Source: Desulfobacula sp. (GTDB lineage Bacteria; Desulfobacterota; Desulfobacteria; Desulfobacterales; Desulfobacteraceae). From it: a stretch of DNA of 60,821 nt. A program made the translations under genes and the position numbers. Location of the stretch: contig NZ_JAQYWD010000042.1 of NCBI RefSeq assembly GCF_030145145.1, forward strand, positions 1 through 60,821, written 5' to 3'. The notes beneath the pieces were generated by a model. The model was not told where the DNA came from and did not search any database. It saw nothing but the letters and a program-made list of their open reading frames with translations. Shown piece after piece: positions 36,806-45,907 of the stretch (position 1 is the first letter of the stretch; every line of letters starts with the position of its first letter).

Positions 36806-37900
36806 TCAAGCGTGAATGGTGTTTAAAATTTCCTGGGCAATGTTCTCCAGGGGGGCGACAATATCGGCGACACCGGACTCTACAGGTTCCTTTGGCATCC
36901 CATAAACGGTGCAGGTCTCCTGGTTTTGGGCAATCACAAACCCGCCCTTGATTTTCATCTGGATCAATCCTTTCAGACCATCTGACCCCATACCGGTCAT
37001 AATGACGCCGGTGGACCGCCCTCCATACTGCCGGGCAAGGGATCTGAACAGGTAATCAACCGAAGGCTTACAGCTGTTTTCCGGCGGGTCATCGGTAATT
37101 TTGATCATTTTTGTAACCCCATCGGCCCGGGTAACAACTTTCATCTGTCGGCCGCCCGGTGCAATAAAAATCCTGCCGGCCACCAGGAGGTCTCCGCTTT
37201 CAGCTTCTTTTATCTCAAGGGGTGATTTGTTGTTCAGACTGTTGGCAAGGGACGCGGTAAACAGGGGCGGCATGTGTTGTACAATTAATACCGGCACCTT
37301 CAGGTCCCCCGGGAGCATGGGGATCATCCGGGTTAAGGCATTGGGGCCCCCCGTGGAAATGCCAATCCCGATAATGTCTGATCCGGACCTGATGACAGGG
37401 GGGTGAAGCTGCCGGGGCGGCTGTTTGAGTGAACTGACCCGGTGAGCCGGGGGCAATGGGCTGGGTTTCTCAAAGCGGTTAACCCGGGCTGTTTTCTGTC
37501 GCTTCAACGCATCAATAATGGGGACAAGGGCGGCATTAACGGTTTGCATATTTTCAGCCATACCACCGCCATCGGGTTTTGGAACAAAATCAAATGCCCC
37601 CAGCTCCAGGGCTTTTATGGTCATTTTGCTTCCCTGGTGCGTCCGGCTGGACAGCATGATCACAACCGGGGCATGGGCGTGGTCCTTTAAGGCCTGCAAG
37701 ACTTGTATGCCGTTCATCTCCGGCATTTCAATGTCCAGGGTAATCAGATCCGGTTTAAGGGCCGCCATTTTTGATAGGGCGATTCTGCCATTGTTGGCCG
37801 TACCAACAACCTCAACCCCGGGGATGGCTTTTAAAATATCCCCAACGATTTTTCTGTAAACAATTGTGTCATCCACAACCAGTGCCCGGATCGGTGCCAT
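36806..37900 (-). CDS. cheB: Protein-glutamate methylesterase/deamidase CheB (system 2)
   Basis: CheB removes methyl groups from receptors when phosphorylated. The 364-residue product has a receiver domain (DLITLDIEMPEMNG holds the phospho-Asp near residue 56) and a C-terminal esterase domain with the active-site Ser in GISTGGPNALTRM (about 179), the His in VLIVQHMPPLFTASLA and the Asp in GMGSDGLKGL. The start codon overlaps the cheW stop (TAATG), so translation is coupled. Confidence 0.96.
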   Translation of the reverse strand: MAPIRALVVDDTIVYRKIVGDILKAIPGVEVVGTANNGRIALSKMAALKPDLITLDIEMPEMNGIQVLQALKDHAHAPVVIMLSSRTHQGSKMTIKALELGAFDFVPKPDGGGMAENMQTVNAALVPIIDALKRQKTARVNRFEKPSPLPPAHRVSSLKQPPRQLHPPVIRSGSDIIGIGISTGGPNALTRMIPMLPGDLKVPVLIVQHMPPLFTASLANSLNNKSPLEIKEAESGDLLVAGRIFIAPGGRQMKVVTRADGVTKMIKITDDPPENSCKPSVDYLFRSLARQYGGRSTGVIMTGMGSDGLKGLIQMKIKGGFVIAQNQETCTVYGMPKEPVESGVADIVAPLENIAQEILNTIHA

Positions 37901-38349
37901 TATTCTTTGAGTACCTCATCAATATCAAGGATGCCAATCAGCCGTTTTTCAGTTTTCAAGACCCCTTGGAAGTATTTCCTGTTAACCCCGCCAATATTGG
38001 ACGGAACCGGTTCAATATCGGTGTTTCCGGCCCGGACCACATCACTGATCGCATCCACCAGCAGGCCGATATGTTCATCTTCTGAACTGACAATGATATT
38101 CCGATTGTCTTTTGTTTGTTTGACCGGTGCCAGGCCCAGTTTTTTACCCAGATCAATAATGGTCACGATGCGTCCGCGCAGGTTTAAAATCCCCTGGATA
38201 TAGTCGGGCGCCTGGGGGACCTGGGTAATTTCAAAGTGTTTGTTGATTTCCTGAATATTTAGGATGTTAATGCCGCAAAGGGCGCCGCCAACATAGAAAG
38301 TGGAAAATTCCAAACCGTCAAAATAGCTGTCCATCGCCGTTCCTGCCAT
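37900..38349 (-). CDS. cheW: Chemotaxis coupling protein CheW (system 2)
   Basis: The 149-residue adaptor has the normal CheW length and pattern: FSTFYVGGALCGINILNIQEI, YIQGILNLRGRIVTIIDLG near residue 60 and GLLVDAISDVV. It lies 10 bases downstream of cheA with AAGGAGG before the ATG and shares a stop/start overlap with cheB. Together these genes form an adaptation-capable array without a receptor or CheY gene in this window. Confidence 0.95.
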   Translation of the reverse strand: MAGTAMDSYFDGLEFSTFYVGGALCGINILNIQEINKHFEITQVPQAPDYIQGILNLRGRIVTIIDLGKKLGLAPVKQTKDNRNIIVSSEDEHIGLLVDAISDVVRAGNTDIEPVPSNIGGVNRKYFQGVLKTEKRLIGILDIDEVLKE

Positions 38350-38359
38350 CTTTTCCTCC

Positions 38360-41146
38360 TTAGGGGTAGACCGGTGCGGTTACCGGGTCAAATTCAGGTG
38401 CTTTTTGATGATTTTTATCAGTTTTTCCCTCGTCCTTAAACCATTCAGGGTTTAGCATTTTTACCATTTCGAAAATATCGACCAGGAGCGTGATATGGCC
38501 ATTAATAATTATAGACCCGCTGATGATCGATTGTTTCAGGGTGTTTTCATCGATATCAAGGGTCACTTCCAGCGCATCCACCGGCGGTGTTATCATGAGA
38601 CCCAGTTCCCTGCCTTTGATTTTAAAAACAATGACTTCCTGCTGGTCTTTCCGGGGTAGCGGACTGAAATCAGCCACCTGGGAGAGTTCATAGAGGGGCA
38701 GTGCCTTTCCCCTGTATTGCACGACTTTTCGATTACCGAACTGTTCAATGTCGGTGGTTTGAATTCTTTCAATTCGTTGGACAATATTCAGGGGGGCAGC
38801 AAAGTATTCTGTTTCGGAATTTTTAAAGATCAGCAAAGCCGCCTTGTCCTTTGAGGCTTCTGCCGCTTGTTCGGCGGCCCTGGTCATCTGTCCGGCCGTG
38901 GAGATGGCTGCCAGGTCAGCCATTTGGGCAAGGTTTGAAATATCAAGGATCAGGGCCACTTTCCCGTCGCCCATAATGGTGGCCCCGGCATAAGCCGTAC
39001 ATTTTTTAAGGTGCCGGCCCACGGGCTTGACAACAATTTCTTCAGAATCATATAATTGGTCCACAATCAGGCCATATTTGAACGTCCCCGCAGAAACAAC
39101 GGCAATGTTTATGGCGCTTTTCGCATGATATCGCCGGTCTGTGGCCCTTCTTTTTTGGGTCGCCTTTTTTTCAACAGCGGTTTCCCTGATCATTCCCTCC
39201 GGGGTAATGGTATGCTGTCTGGATCGCCTGTCTGCAATGCGTTGTCTCCGGTCCGGAAGCGGTTCATCATTTTCCGGGGAGTCATATGTCTTTTTGATGC
39301 CCAGGATGGCTGAAAGATCCAATAACGGCAGCAGTTCTCCTCTTAACCGGACAACGTCGGCATTTCCGACGGTTTCGATTTTCTCTTTGATCTGGGCTGC
39401 CGGTATTCTAAGCAGCTCATTCAGGTTGACCTGGGGGACGGCATATCTTTCGTTTCCCACAGCCGTAATCTGGCTTGGGATAATGGCCAGGGTCAACGGC
39501 AGCTTGATTTGAATATCCGTACCTTCTCCGTAAATCGAAGTCACGTCAATAATACCGCCAAGACTTTCAATGTTGGTCGTGACAACATCCATGCCAACGC
39601 CCCGGCCCGATACATCGGTAATTTGCTTGGCCGTTGAAAAGCCCGGCATAAAGATGAGTTCTATTTTTTGTTTATCCGATAGTCCTGCTGCCTGTTGTGC
39701 TGTGATCAGGCCTTTATCAATGGCCGCGGTGGCTATTTTGTTCGGATCAAGGCCTTTGCCGTCATCTGAAATGACAATGTTGACCTGGCCGGCCTCATGG
39801 AAAGCCCTTAAGATGATTTTCCCGGTGCCGTTTTTCCCCATTTGCTCTCTTTCCATGGGCGTTTCGATCCCATGGTCAACAGCGTTTCTTACCAGGTGGG
39901 TTAACGGATCACTGATGGATTCAAGAATTTTTTTATCCAGTTCAACCTCTTTTCCTTCAATAACCAGGTTAATGGATTTTCCCAGCTGGTGCGACAGGTC
40001 CCGGACCACCCGGGTGAATTTGTTTAAAATATTGGAAATGGGTTGCATCCGGGTTCTCATGATGGCTTCTTGAAGCTCAGACGTGATCATATCGATGCGC
40101 TGACTGGATAATTCAGTGGCTTTCAGGTTGGAAGCGCTGATTCCTTGAAGTAACTGGTTCCGGCTTAAAACAAGCTCGCCTGCCAGATTCATCAGGGTGT
40201 CTAAAAGACCCACATTCACCCGTAATGAGGATGGGGGTTTGGCCAACTTTACCTCACTGCCTGTTTTGGAAGACGGCGGGGGGGCAGAAAGGTCCTCTGC
40301 CGCCAAAAGGGGTGCCGGCTCTTTGGGGGACGGCATGGCCCCGGGCAAAGGATCCATATCCGGCCCTTTGGCGGAAACGATCATATCCTCTGATATGGCA
40401 TGAATATAGCGCTTCTCAATATCAAACAGGGTTTCCGTCATGTCATATTCAAGAATGGACGCGAAAACAACCTGGAACGGTATCCTGCAGGCAACAGGAC
40501 CATCAGAAAGGGTGCCCACCGCATCAAAATCGATTCGGGACTCGATAATTGTACCGGTTTTTTCCAGGGTGTTTAAAATGTTTAAAGGGTTTTTCCCTTT
40601 TTCCTGAATATCCTGGATTAAATCGTATTCAACAAGGAACAGGTTTTTGCCTTCTGATACAGGGTCCTGGATGTCAACGGCCGAAACCTGGGGGAACACC
40701 CTGCCATCGGTAAGAACAATATCCACGAATTCGGTGACCCCGGCGGGGTTGTCTAGGGGCAGGGAAGTGTTGGTGATGGCTTCCAGGGCTGAGATATGGT
40801 CTGACACATCCATGTCATTGCTGGTTTTAATGTTTTTTATCAGGGTTTCCAAAGTATCAAATCCTTCCAGCAGGACGTTGATCCGGTTTGAATCCGGTGT
40901 AAGTGATTTGTTTCGGATGAGCCCCAGGACGTTTTCCAGGTGGTGAGCCAGGTCTTTAATGGTGGTCAATCCCATGAAACCCGCACCCCCTTTAATGGAA
41001 TGCGCGGCTCTGAACACCGTGTTTACCAGATCCAGGTTAATGGATTCGCCGGATTCCTCAATGGCTAAAAGGTCGCTTTCAATATCCGCCAGATGATCCA
41101 ATGATTCTTCAATATACATTTGCAATGTCTCGTCATCATCAAACAT
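38360..41146 (-). CDS. cheA: Chemotaxis histidine kinase CheA with two CheW-like domains (system 2)
   Basis: The 928-residue kinase has an N-terminal Hpt domain (phospho-His in FRAAHSIKGGAGFMG near residue 48), a linker with a second folded region (about 140-250), a dimerisation domain, the ATPase domain (LTHLVRNAVDHGIETP, DDGKGLDPN, GRGVGMDVV) and then two CheW-like domains in tandem. The first CheW domain carries an unusual Arg/Asp-rich insertion (DRRQRIADRRSRQH). The ATG at 41146 has AGGAGA upstream. No receiver domain or CheY partner is seen here. It heads the operon cheA-cheW-cheB-cheR-PBP-GNAT. Confidence 0.94.
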   Translation of the reverse strand: MFDDDETLQMYIEESLDHLADIESDLLAIEESGESINLDLVNTVFRAAHSIKGGAGFMGLTTIKDLAHHLENVLGLIRNKSLTPDSNRINVLLEGFDTLETLIKNIKTSNDMDVSDHISALEAITNTSLPLDNPAGVTEFVDIVLTDGRVFPQVSAVDIQDPVSEGKNLFLVEYDLIQDIQEKGKNPLNILNTLEKTGTIIESRIDFDAVGTLSDGPVACRIPFQVVFASILEYDMTETLFDIEKRYIHAISEDMIVSAKGPDMDPLPGAMPSPKEPAPLLAAEDLSAPPPSSKTGSEVKLAKPPSSLRVNVGLLDTLMNLAGELVLSRNQLLQGISASNLKATELSSQRIDMITSELQEAIMRTRMQPISNILNKFTRVVRDLSHQLGKSINLVIEGKEVELDKKILESISDPLTHLVRNAVDHGIETPMEREQMGKNGTGKIILRAFHEAGQVNIVISDDGKGLDPNKIATAAIDKGLITAQQAAGLSDKQKIELIFMPGFSTAKQITDVSGRGVGMDVVTTNIESLGGIIDVTSIYGEGTDIQIKLPLTLAIIPSQITAVGNERYAVPQVNLNELLRIPAAQIKEKIETVGNADVVRLRGELLPLLDLSAILGIKKTYDSPENDEPLPDRRQRIADRRSRQHTITPEGMIRETAVEKKATQKRRATDRRYHAKSAINIAVVSAGTFKYGLIVDQLYDSEEIVVKPVGRHLKKCTAYAGATIMGDGKVALILDISNLAQMADLAAISTAGQMTRAAEQAAEASKDKAALLIFKNSETEYFAAPLNIVQRIERIQTTDIEQFGNRKVVQYRGKALPLYELSQVADFSPLPRKDQQEVIVFKIKGRELGLMITPPVDALEVTLDIDENTLKQSIISGSIIINGHITLLVDIFEMVKMLNPEWFKDEGKTDKNHQKAPEFDPVTAPVYP

Positions 41147-41166
41147 ACGCAGTCTCCTGATCTCGG

Positions 41167-42387
41167 TTATATTTTACGGATAATATCATGGGGGCGGCAG
41201 TTAATGTCAAGTTTGATCAGCACCATGGTATTGGGTTGGGCGCAGGGGATGGGGGTGTGATCCATGTCCAGCAGTGCGTTGATCTTTGTTCTTGCGGGGT
41301 GCCCCAAGGGGGACAGCACTTCAATGGTATCCCCAACACAGAGTTTGTTTCGAATGCCAACCCTGTAGGCGTGATCGTCTGTCCGGCTGATAATTTTGCC
41401 GATAAAACTATGGATTTTGCCGTGATGGATATTGTTATAATTGGGTAATTGTTCGTCTGAAGGACCAAAGTAAAAACCGGTACTGTATTCCCGGTGAAAC
41501 ACTTGATACAATTCAGCCACCCATTCCGGATCTGTCACGTATGTGTCTGGGGCTTCAATATAGTCGTCAATGGCATTTCGGTAGGTTTTAACCACAGACG
41601 CCAGATAGTTGATCCCCTTCATTCGGCCTTCAATTTTTAACGAGGTGATGTTGGCGTCAATCAATTCAGGAATGTGTTCGATCATGCACAAATCTTTTGA
41701 GTTGAAGATATACGACCCCCGGTCATCTTCCATGAGCGAATGATATTCGTTGGGCCGAAGGTTTTCCACCACAGCGTATTGCCACCGGCAGGGATGACTG
41801 CAAAGCCCCCTGTTGCTGTCCCGGCCACTTAAGGCAGAACTGAGCAGGCATCGACCGGAATAGGAGATACACATGGCCCCGTGAACAAAGGTTTCCGTTT
41901 CCATGGCACACCGGGTGGCAATATCGGTGATCTCAGTTAACGACAATTCCCTTGCCAGGTTAACTCTTTTTACCCCCTGGCTGTGCCAGAATCTGACGGC
42001 GTTCACATTGGTTGTATTGGCCTGGGTGCTCAGGTGGATATCGATATCCGGGATCATTTGCCGGGCCAGATAAAGGATGCCCGGATCGGATAAAATAATG
42101 GCATCCGGACCCATTCGAGCGGTTTGCTCTAAAAAGGTTTTCAACGCCTCCTGATCATGGTTTCTTGAGTAGATATTGCAGGCCAGGTAGACCTTTACCC
42201 CATGGTGATGGGCCAGGCGGACCGCCTCAACCAGTTCTGTGTCTGTAAAGTTGCCTGAAAAATTTCTCAGGCTGAAATTTTTACCGGCCAGGTAGACCGC
42301 ATCCGCACCATAATGGATGGCAATTTCAAGTTTTTCAAAACTTCCGGCAGGGGCTAACAGTTCGGGTTTGATCGGGTGTTTTTTCAT
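41167..42387 (-). CDS. Peptidase U32 family protein (TrhP/YegQ-like tRNA hydroxylation protein)
   Basis: The 406-residue protein starts MKKHPIKPELLAPAGSFEKL, the hallmark of the U32 family, and contains the ALSGRDSNRGLCSHPCRW Cys motif and the C-terminal domain that reaches GDTIEVLSPLGHP. In E. coli the close relative TrhP (YegQ) helps make 5-hydroxyuridine in tRNA; the protease activity originally assigned to U32 proteins is doubtful for this branch. I used ATG 42387 rather than the TTG 12 bases upstream. It lies directly downstream of tRNA-Arg on the same strand. Confidence 0.88.
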   Translation of the reverse strand: MKKHPIKPELLAPAGSFEKLEIAIHYGADAVYLAGKNFSLRNFSGNFTDTELVEAVRLAHHHGVKVYLACNIYSRNHDQEALKTFLEQTARMGPDAIILSDPGILYLARQMIPDIDIHLSTQANTTNVNAVRFWHSQGVKRVNLARELSLTEITDIATRCAMETETFVHGAMCISYSGRCLLSSALSGRDSNRGLCSHPCRWQYAVVENLRPNEYHSLMEDDRGSYIFNSKDLCMIEHIPELIDANITSLKIEGRMKGINYLASVVKTYRNAIDDYIEAPDTYVTDPEWVAELYQVFHREYSTGFYFGPSDEQLPNYNNIHHGKIHSFIGKIISRTDDHAYRVGIRNKLCVGDTIEVLSPLGHPARTKINALLDMDHTPIPCAQPNTMVLIKLDINCRPHDIIRKI

Positions 42388-42403
42388 GGGGCCTGTCAAT
42401 GGA

Positions 42404-42478
42404 TGGTGCCCCCGGCAGGAATCGAACCTGCGCTCAAGGATTAGGAATCCTATGCTCTATCCACTGAGCTACGGGGGC
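42404..42478 (-). tRNA. tRNA-Arg (anticodon CCT)
   Basis: On the minus strand the cloverleaf begins GCCCCCGTAGCTCAGTGGAT and ends CGGGGGCACCA, with encoded CCA. Acceptor, D and T arms pair well; the anticodon loop is TTCCTAA, giving anticodon CCT for AGG codons. The first anticodon-stem pair (T-T) is mismatched. Confidence 0.96.
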
Positions 42479-43006
42479 ATGGGTGTTTAAAAGTTTCGAT
42501 ATCATTAACATAATCAAGGCTTTTAGGCAATACCTGGAAGCTCCTTTCATGCTGGCTTTCTGCTTATAATGGATTATGGTTAAAAATTCAACAATTAAAA
42601 TTGATAAGTCTGTTTTTTGTTTATTTTTCAATTACTTATTGTTAATTTTATCATTGGTTTAGTTGGCAACCATTTTTAACAGTTTTACCTTGATGGGCAC
42701 AATTTAGGCACACCCAGGCACAAAATTAAAAGTTCTTTTTTCCGCTCTATTGAAGCATAACCGAGGTTAATTGTAGCGACCTGACTTTATGATCACCCTG
42801 GTCCGCAATTATCCTTGAACCTCGGTTCAAATTAATTGATTCTATCCGTTGAGCCTGGCCCAATTAAATGCAACTGAGACCACATTAAGTGATTTTATAA
42901 TATTTTTTTGGGAATTAACTTGCAATAGCAATTGACTTCCGGATGAAATCCAAAAACATTCATGTTATAATAATCTGTATAATCATTCACTAAAAAAGGG
43001 ATAGCT
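42479..43006. other. Gene-poor stretch beside tRNA-Arg
   Basis: About 530 bases without a convincing gene. It holds three in-phase RGGCACA repeats (42695-42722), a 10-bp inverted repeat AACCGAGGTT/AACCTCGGTT (42759-42768 and 42818-42827), and a stretch at 42800-42860 whose minus strand reads like a broken tRNA (GCTCAACGGATAGAAT resembles a D arm). Base composition is AT-richer than the flanking genes. It may be residue of an integrated element; this is inference. Confidence 0.4.
42695..42722 (+). repeat. Phased RGGCACA repeats (3 units)
   Basis: GGGCACA at 42695, AGGCACA at 42705 and AGGCACA at 42716 are spaced 10 and 11 bases apart on one strand. Two more units, AGGCACA at 43342 and GGGCACA at 43354, occur 620 bases away. 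Helical phasing suggests a protein-binding array such as arm-type integrase sites. Confidence 0.45.
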
Positions 43007-43186
43007 ATGAAAGACGACAAGGGTAAAATATGGTTTTCTGCAATGACATATGGCTTTGGTTGGGGATTGCCAATCACTTGGCAGGGCTGGGTTGTATATA
43101 TTCTATTCTTTATCTTAATTTTCATTGGCGTTCATTTTCTGTCAACCACTCCGATTGGAACTGTGCTGTGTGTTTTATACAAATGA
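43007..43186 (+). CDS. Small membrane protein, 59 residues
   Basis: The frame begins MKDDKGKIWFSAMTYGFGWG with AAGGGA seven bases before the ATG and ends at TGA 43184-43186. It has one long hydrophobic segment (VVYILFFILIFIGVHF) and a GLPITWQGW motif that I have seen as a recurring pattern in small hypothetical membrane proteins, though I cannot name a family. It lies between two groups of RGGCACA repeats, so it could be cargo of a lost mobile element. It may be shortened at its C-terminus. Confidence 0.55.
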   Translation: MKDDKGKIWFSAMTYGFGWGLPITWQGWVVYILFFILIFIGVHFLSTTPIGTVLCVLYK

Positions 43187-43341
43187 TGCTAAAATAAGTT
43201 TTATCCCGCGTACAATAATCCTATCGTTCTATGATAAATAAAAGTTGTAGGGCCTAGCACCTGCTTTCTAATTTTAATCAATTTCGGTGTTGTGATTCTA
43301 TGATGATGGGTACCTGACCAATAAATATTTCAGGATAAACC

Positions 43342-43360
43342 AGGCACAATCATGGGCACA
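43342..43360 (+). repeat. RGGCACA repeats (2 units)
   Basis: AGGCACA at 43342 and GGGCACA at 43354, same strand and 12 bases apart, matching the three-unit group at 42695. The two groups bracket the small membrane protein gene. Confidence 0.4.
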
Positions 43361-43393
43361 ATCGATTTTTTTTCTAAATCTTCACGGGTTGGA

Positions 43394-45214
43394 TTATTCA
43401 AGGATTAATTTTTGACCGGGGAAGATCTTGCTTTTTTTGTTCAAATGATTCAAGGCAAGGAGGCGATTTAAACTGATTTTATGCCTTTTGGCGATGGTAA
43501 ACGGGCTGTCTCCTGACCGGACCTGGTATTTGGAGGCCTTTTTGGCCGCCACGTTTACTGGGTTAATGTTTGAGTGTTCACCCGATGTAATATAAAGGCT
43601 CTGACCGATGTTTAATGTGGTGCCGGTCAGATGGTTGGCGGTCATGATGTTTGTTGTTGTTGTGTCAAATTTTCTGGCAATATTCCAGAGATTGTCGCCC
43701 CTTCTGACCTTGTATTTGAGTGTTTTTGATGGTTGCTTCGGTTGATTGGCAGCCGTTGAATACGATTGTGCGCCGGATTTGCTGCCGGGAATTTTTAAGA
43801 CCTTGCCGGCAAAGATTTTATGGGTTTTGTGAATATTGTTGGCCCTTGATATGGTGCGGATGGAGGTCTTATATTTGTCAGCGATTCCCGATAAGGTTTC
43901 TCCTTTTTTAACGCGGTGGAAGACCACCTTTGGCGGTGGAGAAACCGATGTTTTAAATGTATCAACCTTTGAAAGAAAGACCTGGACCTTTTCCCGGGGG
44001 ACTCGCAGCTGATAGGTTTCCGGTGGGAGAAGCGCATATCTCAGTTCGGGATTCAACTCTTTTAACAGGACCGTTTCCACACCGATTTGTCTGGCAATAT
44101 CTTTGAGCCTGACCTGCTTTGTGATTTCACAGAGTTGATAGTCAATGGGCTGTGCGGGATTGTTAATTTTGATATTGTATGTGTCCAGATTGTTGACAAT
44201 ATGGAGGGTGGCCAAAAATCGGGGAACGTACCGGGATGTCTCCCGGGGTAGAGACTGGTAAAGATCCCAGAAATTATCAAGGTAATTTATTTTTTGTTTT
44301 CGGATGATTTTTAATACTCGTGATTCCCCGCAATTATATGAGGCAAGGGCGGTTGTCCAGTCCCCGAAAAGATTGTGAAGTTCTTTTAAATAGGCAATGG
44401 CTGCCCGGGTGGCTTTTTCAGGATCTAATCGTTCATCAATATAATAGTTGCGGTTCAGCCCGAACTTGTACCCGGTGGAAGGGATAAACTGCCATAATCC
44501 CAGGGCCCTGGCTGGAGATAGGGCCCTTATTTTAAAGCCGCTCTCGATTAATGGAAGCCAGGAAAGCTCTTCGGGCAGACCGGCTTTTTTTAATTCAGCG
44601 ACAATGAACGGTCGATACCGTTGGGACCGTTCAAGAGAGCGGACAAAAAACCTTTTTTCAGGACCGGTGAGCCGTTTTATTTCCGTTTGCACATAATTGT
44701 TCAGGGTAATGGGAATTTCATCGTATTGTCCGTTGACCACAATCTGCCGGGAGGCATAAATTTCAAGAATGCGTTTGGATATCAGATATCGGATGTCTTC
44801 TTTTTGCTGGTTGAATTCTGGCGTTACGTCCGCATCAATTTCAAGGATGGAATAATAGGCAGAATCAAGGTTGGCCAGCGCGTCTTCTAATTTACCGGTT
44901 TCCCACATCTGCTGGGCATAATCACAAAGTTCAAGGGCTTGATCAATTTTTTCCCGGGTGCTGAGATTGGATTCCTTTTCAGCAGGTGAGTCGGCGGAGT
45001 CGGCGGCATGAGCATCTGTCACCGTGACCTTCGCTGTTGTCTGTTCCGGTTCATCACTGCTTTGGATAACAAGGGTTTTCCTGTCTGATAGTGCGGTGTC
45101 AGGATGGGGGGGCGGGGTCAACATGTTCGAGGAGGCGGCCTTGTGGTATGTCTGTTGACAACCTGCAGTGATCATAAGTGCCATTAAGATTAGAGCAAGT
45201 TTGACGTTAAACAT
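43394..45214 (-). CDS. Membrane-bound lytic transglycosylase with LysM repeats (MltD family)
   Basis: MltD-type enzymes cleave peptidoglycan glycan strands. The 606-residue product has a lipoprotein signal ending LMITAGC, an N-terminal helical region, an SLT domain with catalytic Glu in ELSWLPLIESGFKIRALSP followed by ARALGLWQFIPSTG, and at least three LysM repeats for peptidoglycan binding (HRVKKGETLSGIADKYKTS, YKVRRGDNLWNIARKFDTT and YQVRSGDSPFTIAKRHKIS). I chose ATG 45214, which has AAGGAG seven bases upstream; a longer reading would add seven residues ahead of the signal peptide. Confidence 0.95.
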   Translation of the reverse strand: MFNVKLALILMALMITAGCQQTYHKAASSNMLTPPPHPDTALSDRKTLVIQSSDEPEQTTAKVTVTDAHAADSADSPAEKESNLSTREKIDQALELCDYAQQMWETGKLEDALANLDSAYYSILEIDADVTPEFNQQKEDIRYLISKRILEIYASRQIVVNGQYDEIPITLNNYVQTEIKRLTGPEKRFFVRSLERSQRYRPFIVAELKKAGLPEELSWLPLIESGFKIRALSPARALGLWQFIPSTGYKFGLNRNYYIDERLDPEKATRAAIAYLKELHNLFGDWTTALASYNCGESRVLKIIRKQKINYLDNFWDLYQSLPRETSRYVPRFLATLHIVNNLDTYNIKINNPAQPIDYQLCEITKQVRLKDIARQIGVETVLLKELNPELRYALLPPETYQLRVPREKVQVFLSKVDTFKTSVSPPPKVVFHRVKKGETLSGIADKYKTSIRTISRANNIHKTHKIFAGKVLKIPGSKSGAQSYSTAANQPKQPSKTLKYKVRRGDNLWNIARKFDTTTTNIMTANHLTGTTLNIGQSLYITSGEHSNINPVNVAAKKASKYQVRSGDSPFTIAKRHKISLNRLLALNHLNKKSKIFPGQKLILE

Positions 45215-45262
45215 TTTTCTCCTTGAAGGGTACATTTATAAGTATATGTAGTATAAATGCTT

Positions 45263-45291
45263 TAAATATAAAATTCGGAAAGGCTTGTCAA
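45263..45291 (-). promoter_or_regulatory. Promoter of the lytic transglycosylase gene
   Basis: On the minus strand TTGACA (45291-45286) and TATTTA (45268-45263) are 17 bases apart, about 50 bases before the ATG at 45214. Confidence 0.5.
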
Positions 45292-45364
45292 GGATATATC
45301 TATCCCGGATGTGGCGTTGCAGCGCACCGTGTCAAGGTGCTTACCAACGATGAAGATAAATATC

Positions 45365-45393
45365 TTGTAACTTTTATTTTATTTGTGTATAAT
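45365..45393 (+). promoter_or_regulatory. Upstream promoter of the tRNA-tuf cluster (P1)
   Basis: TTGTAA (45365-45370) and a perfect TATAAT (45388-45393) are separated by 17 bases. It lies 254 bases before tRNA-Thr, so it would be a distal promoter. Between the transglycosylase start (45214) and this point I see nothing else. Confidence 0.5.
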
Positions 45394-45571
45394 TAAGAGT
45401 TATTAAATTTTTAGTCCTGATTTATTACGGTAATTTCCGGTTGATTGGTGCTCGGCACACTAAATAGCGCTGAATTTAAACAAAAGACAGGAAATCGGAG
45501 TAAAAAGGGTGAATATGCTGGTAAACTTAATATTCGAATGTTTAATAGCCGAAAACACCAGGAATTTAGAG

Positions 45572-45600
45572 TTGATTATCTTGAGTTGCTCTGATATTAT
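45572..45600 (+). promoter_or_regulatory. Proximal promoter of the tRNA-tuf cluster (P2)
   Basis: TTGATT (45572-45577) and TATTAT (45595-45600) are 17 bases apart and 46 bases upstream of the first tRNA, a typical distance for a tRNA operon promoter. Confidence 0.55.
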
Positions 45601-45646
45601 CTGCCGGTCTTTTCGATGTGACAATATTGTTGCAAACACAAGATAG

Positions 45647-45722
45647 GCCGATATAGCTCAGTTGGTAGAGCATCTCACTTGTAATGAGAATGTCCTCCGT
45701 TCGATTCGGGGTATCGGCTCCA
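45647..45722 (+). tRNA. tRNA-Thr (anticodon TGT)
   Basis: The 76-nt cloverleaf runs from GCCGATATAGCTCAGTTGG to TATCGGCTCCA, with encoded CCA. The anticodon loop CTTGTAA gives TGT. It is the first of four tRNAs ahead of tuf, a common bacterial arrangement (Thr-Tyr-Gly-Thr). Confidence 0.97.
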
Positions 45723-45731
45723 AAAAAAATC

Positions 45732-45816
45732 GGTGGGGTTCCCGAGTGGTCAAAGGGATCAGACTGTAAATCTGACGGCTCAGCCTTCGGAGGTTCAAAT
45801 CCTCCCCCCACCACCA
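45732..45816 (+). tRNA. tRNA-Tyr (anticodon GTA)
   Basis: The 85-nt class II tRNA begins GGTGGGGTTCCCGAGTGG, has a long variable arm (GGCTCAGCCTTCGG region) and ends CCCCACCACCA. The loop CTGTAAA gives anticodon GTA. Confidence 0.97.
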
Positions 45817-45907
45817 GTTTGTTGTGTAGGAGATCTGATAGTGTTTTGGGTGGATCGTTACTACATAGCTAATTATAAATTTGTTAGCTATTTTAGTTTC
45901 TTTGCCT

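Noticed and set aside
42404-42478. tRNA-Arg as attachment site for an island on its 5' side
   Set aside because: Integrases normally use the tRNA 3' half; the gene-poor stretch is on the 5' side and no repeat of the tRNA end was seen in the window.
42434-42631. Minus-strand open frame of 65 codons overlapping tRNA-Arg
   Set aside because: Its C-terminal half (PVAQWIEH...) is the tRNA gene translated, a common annotation artefact.
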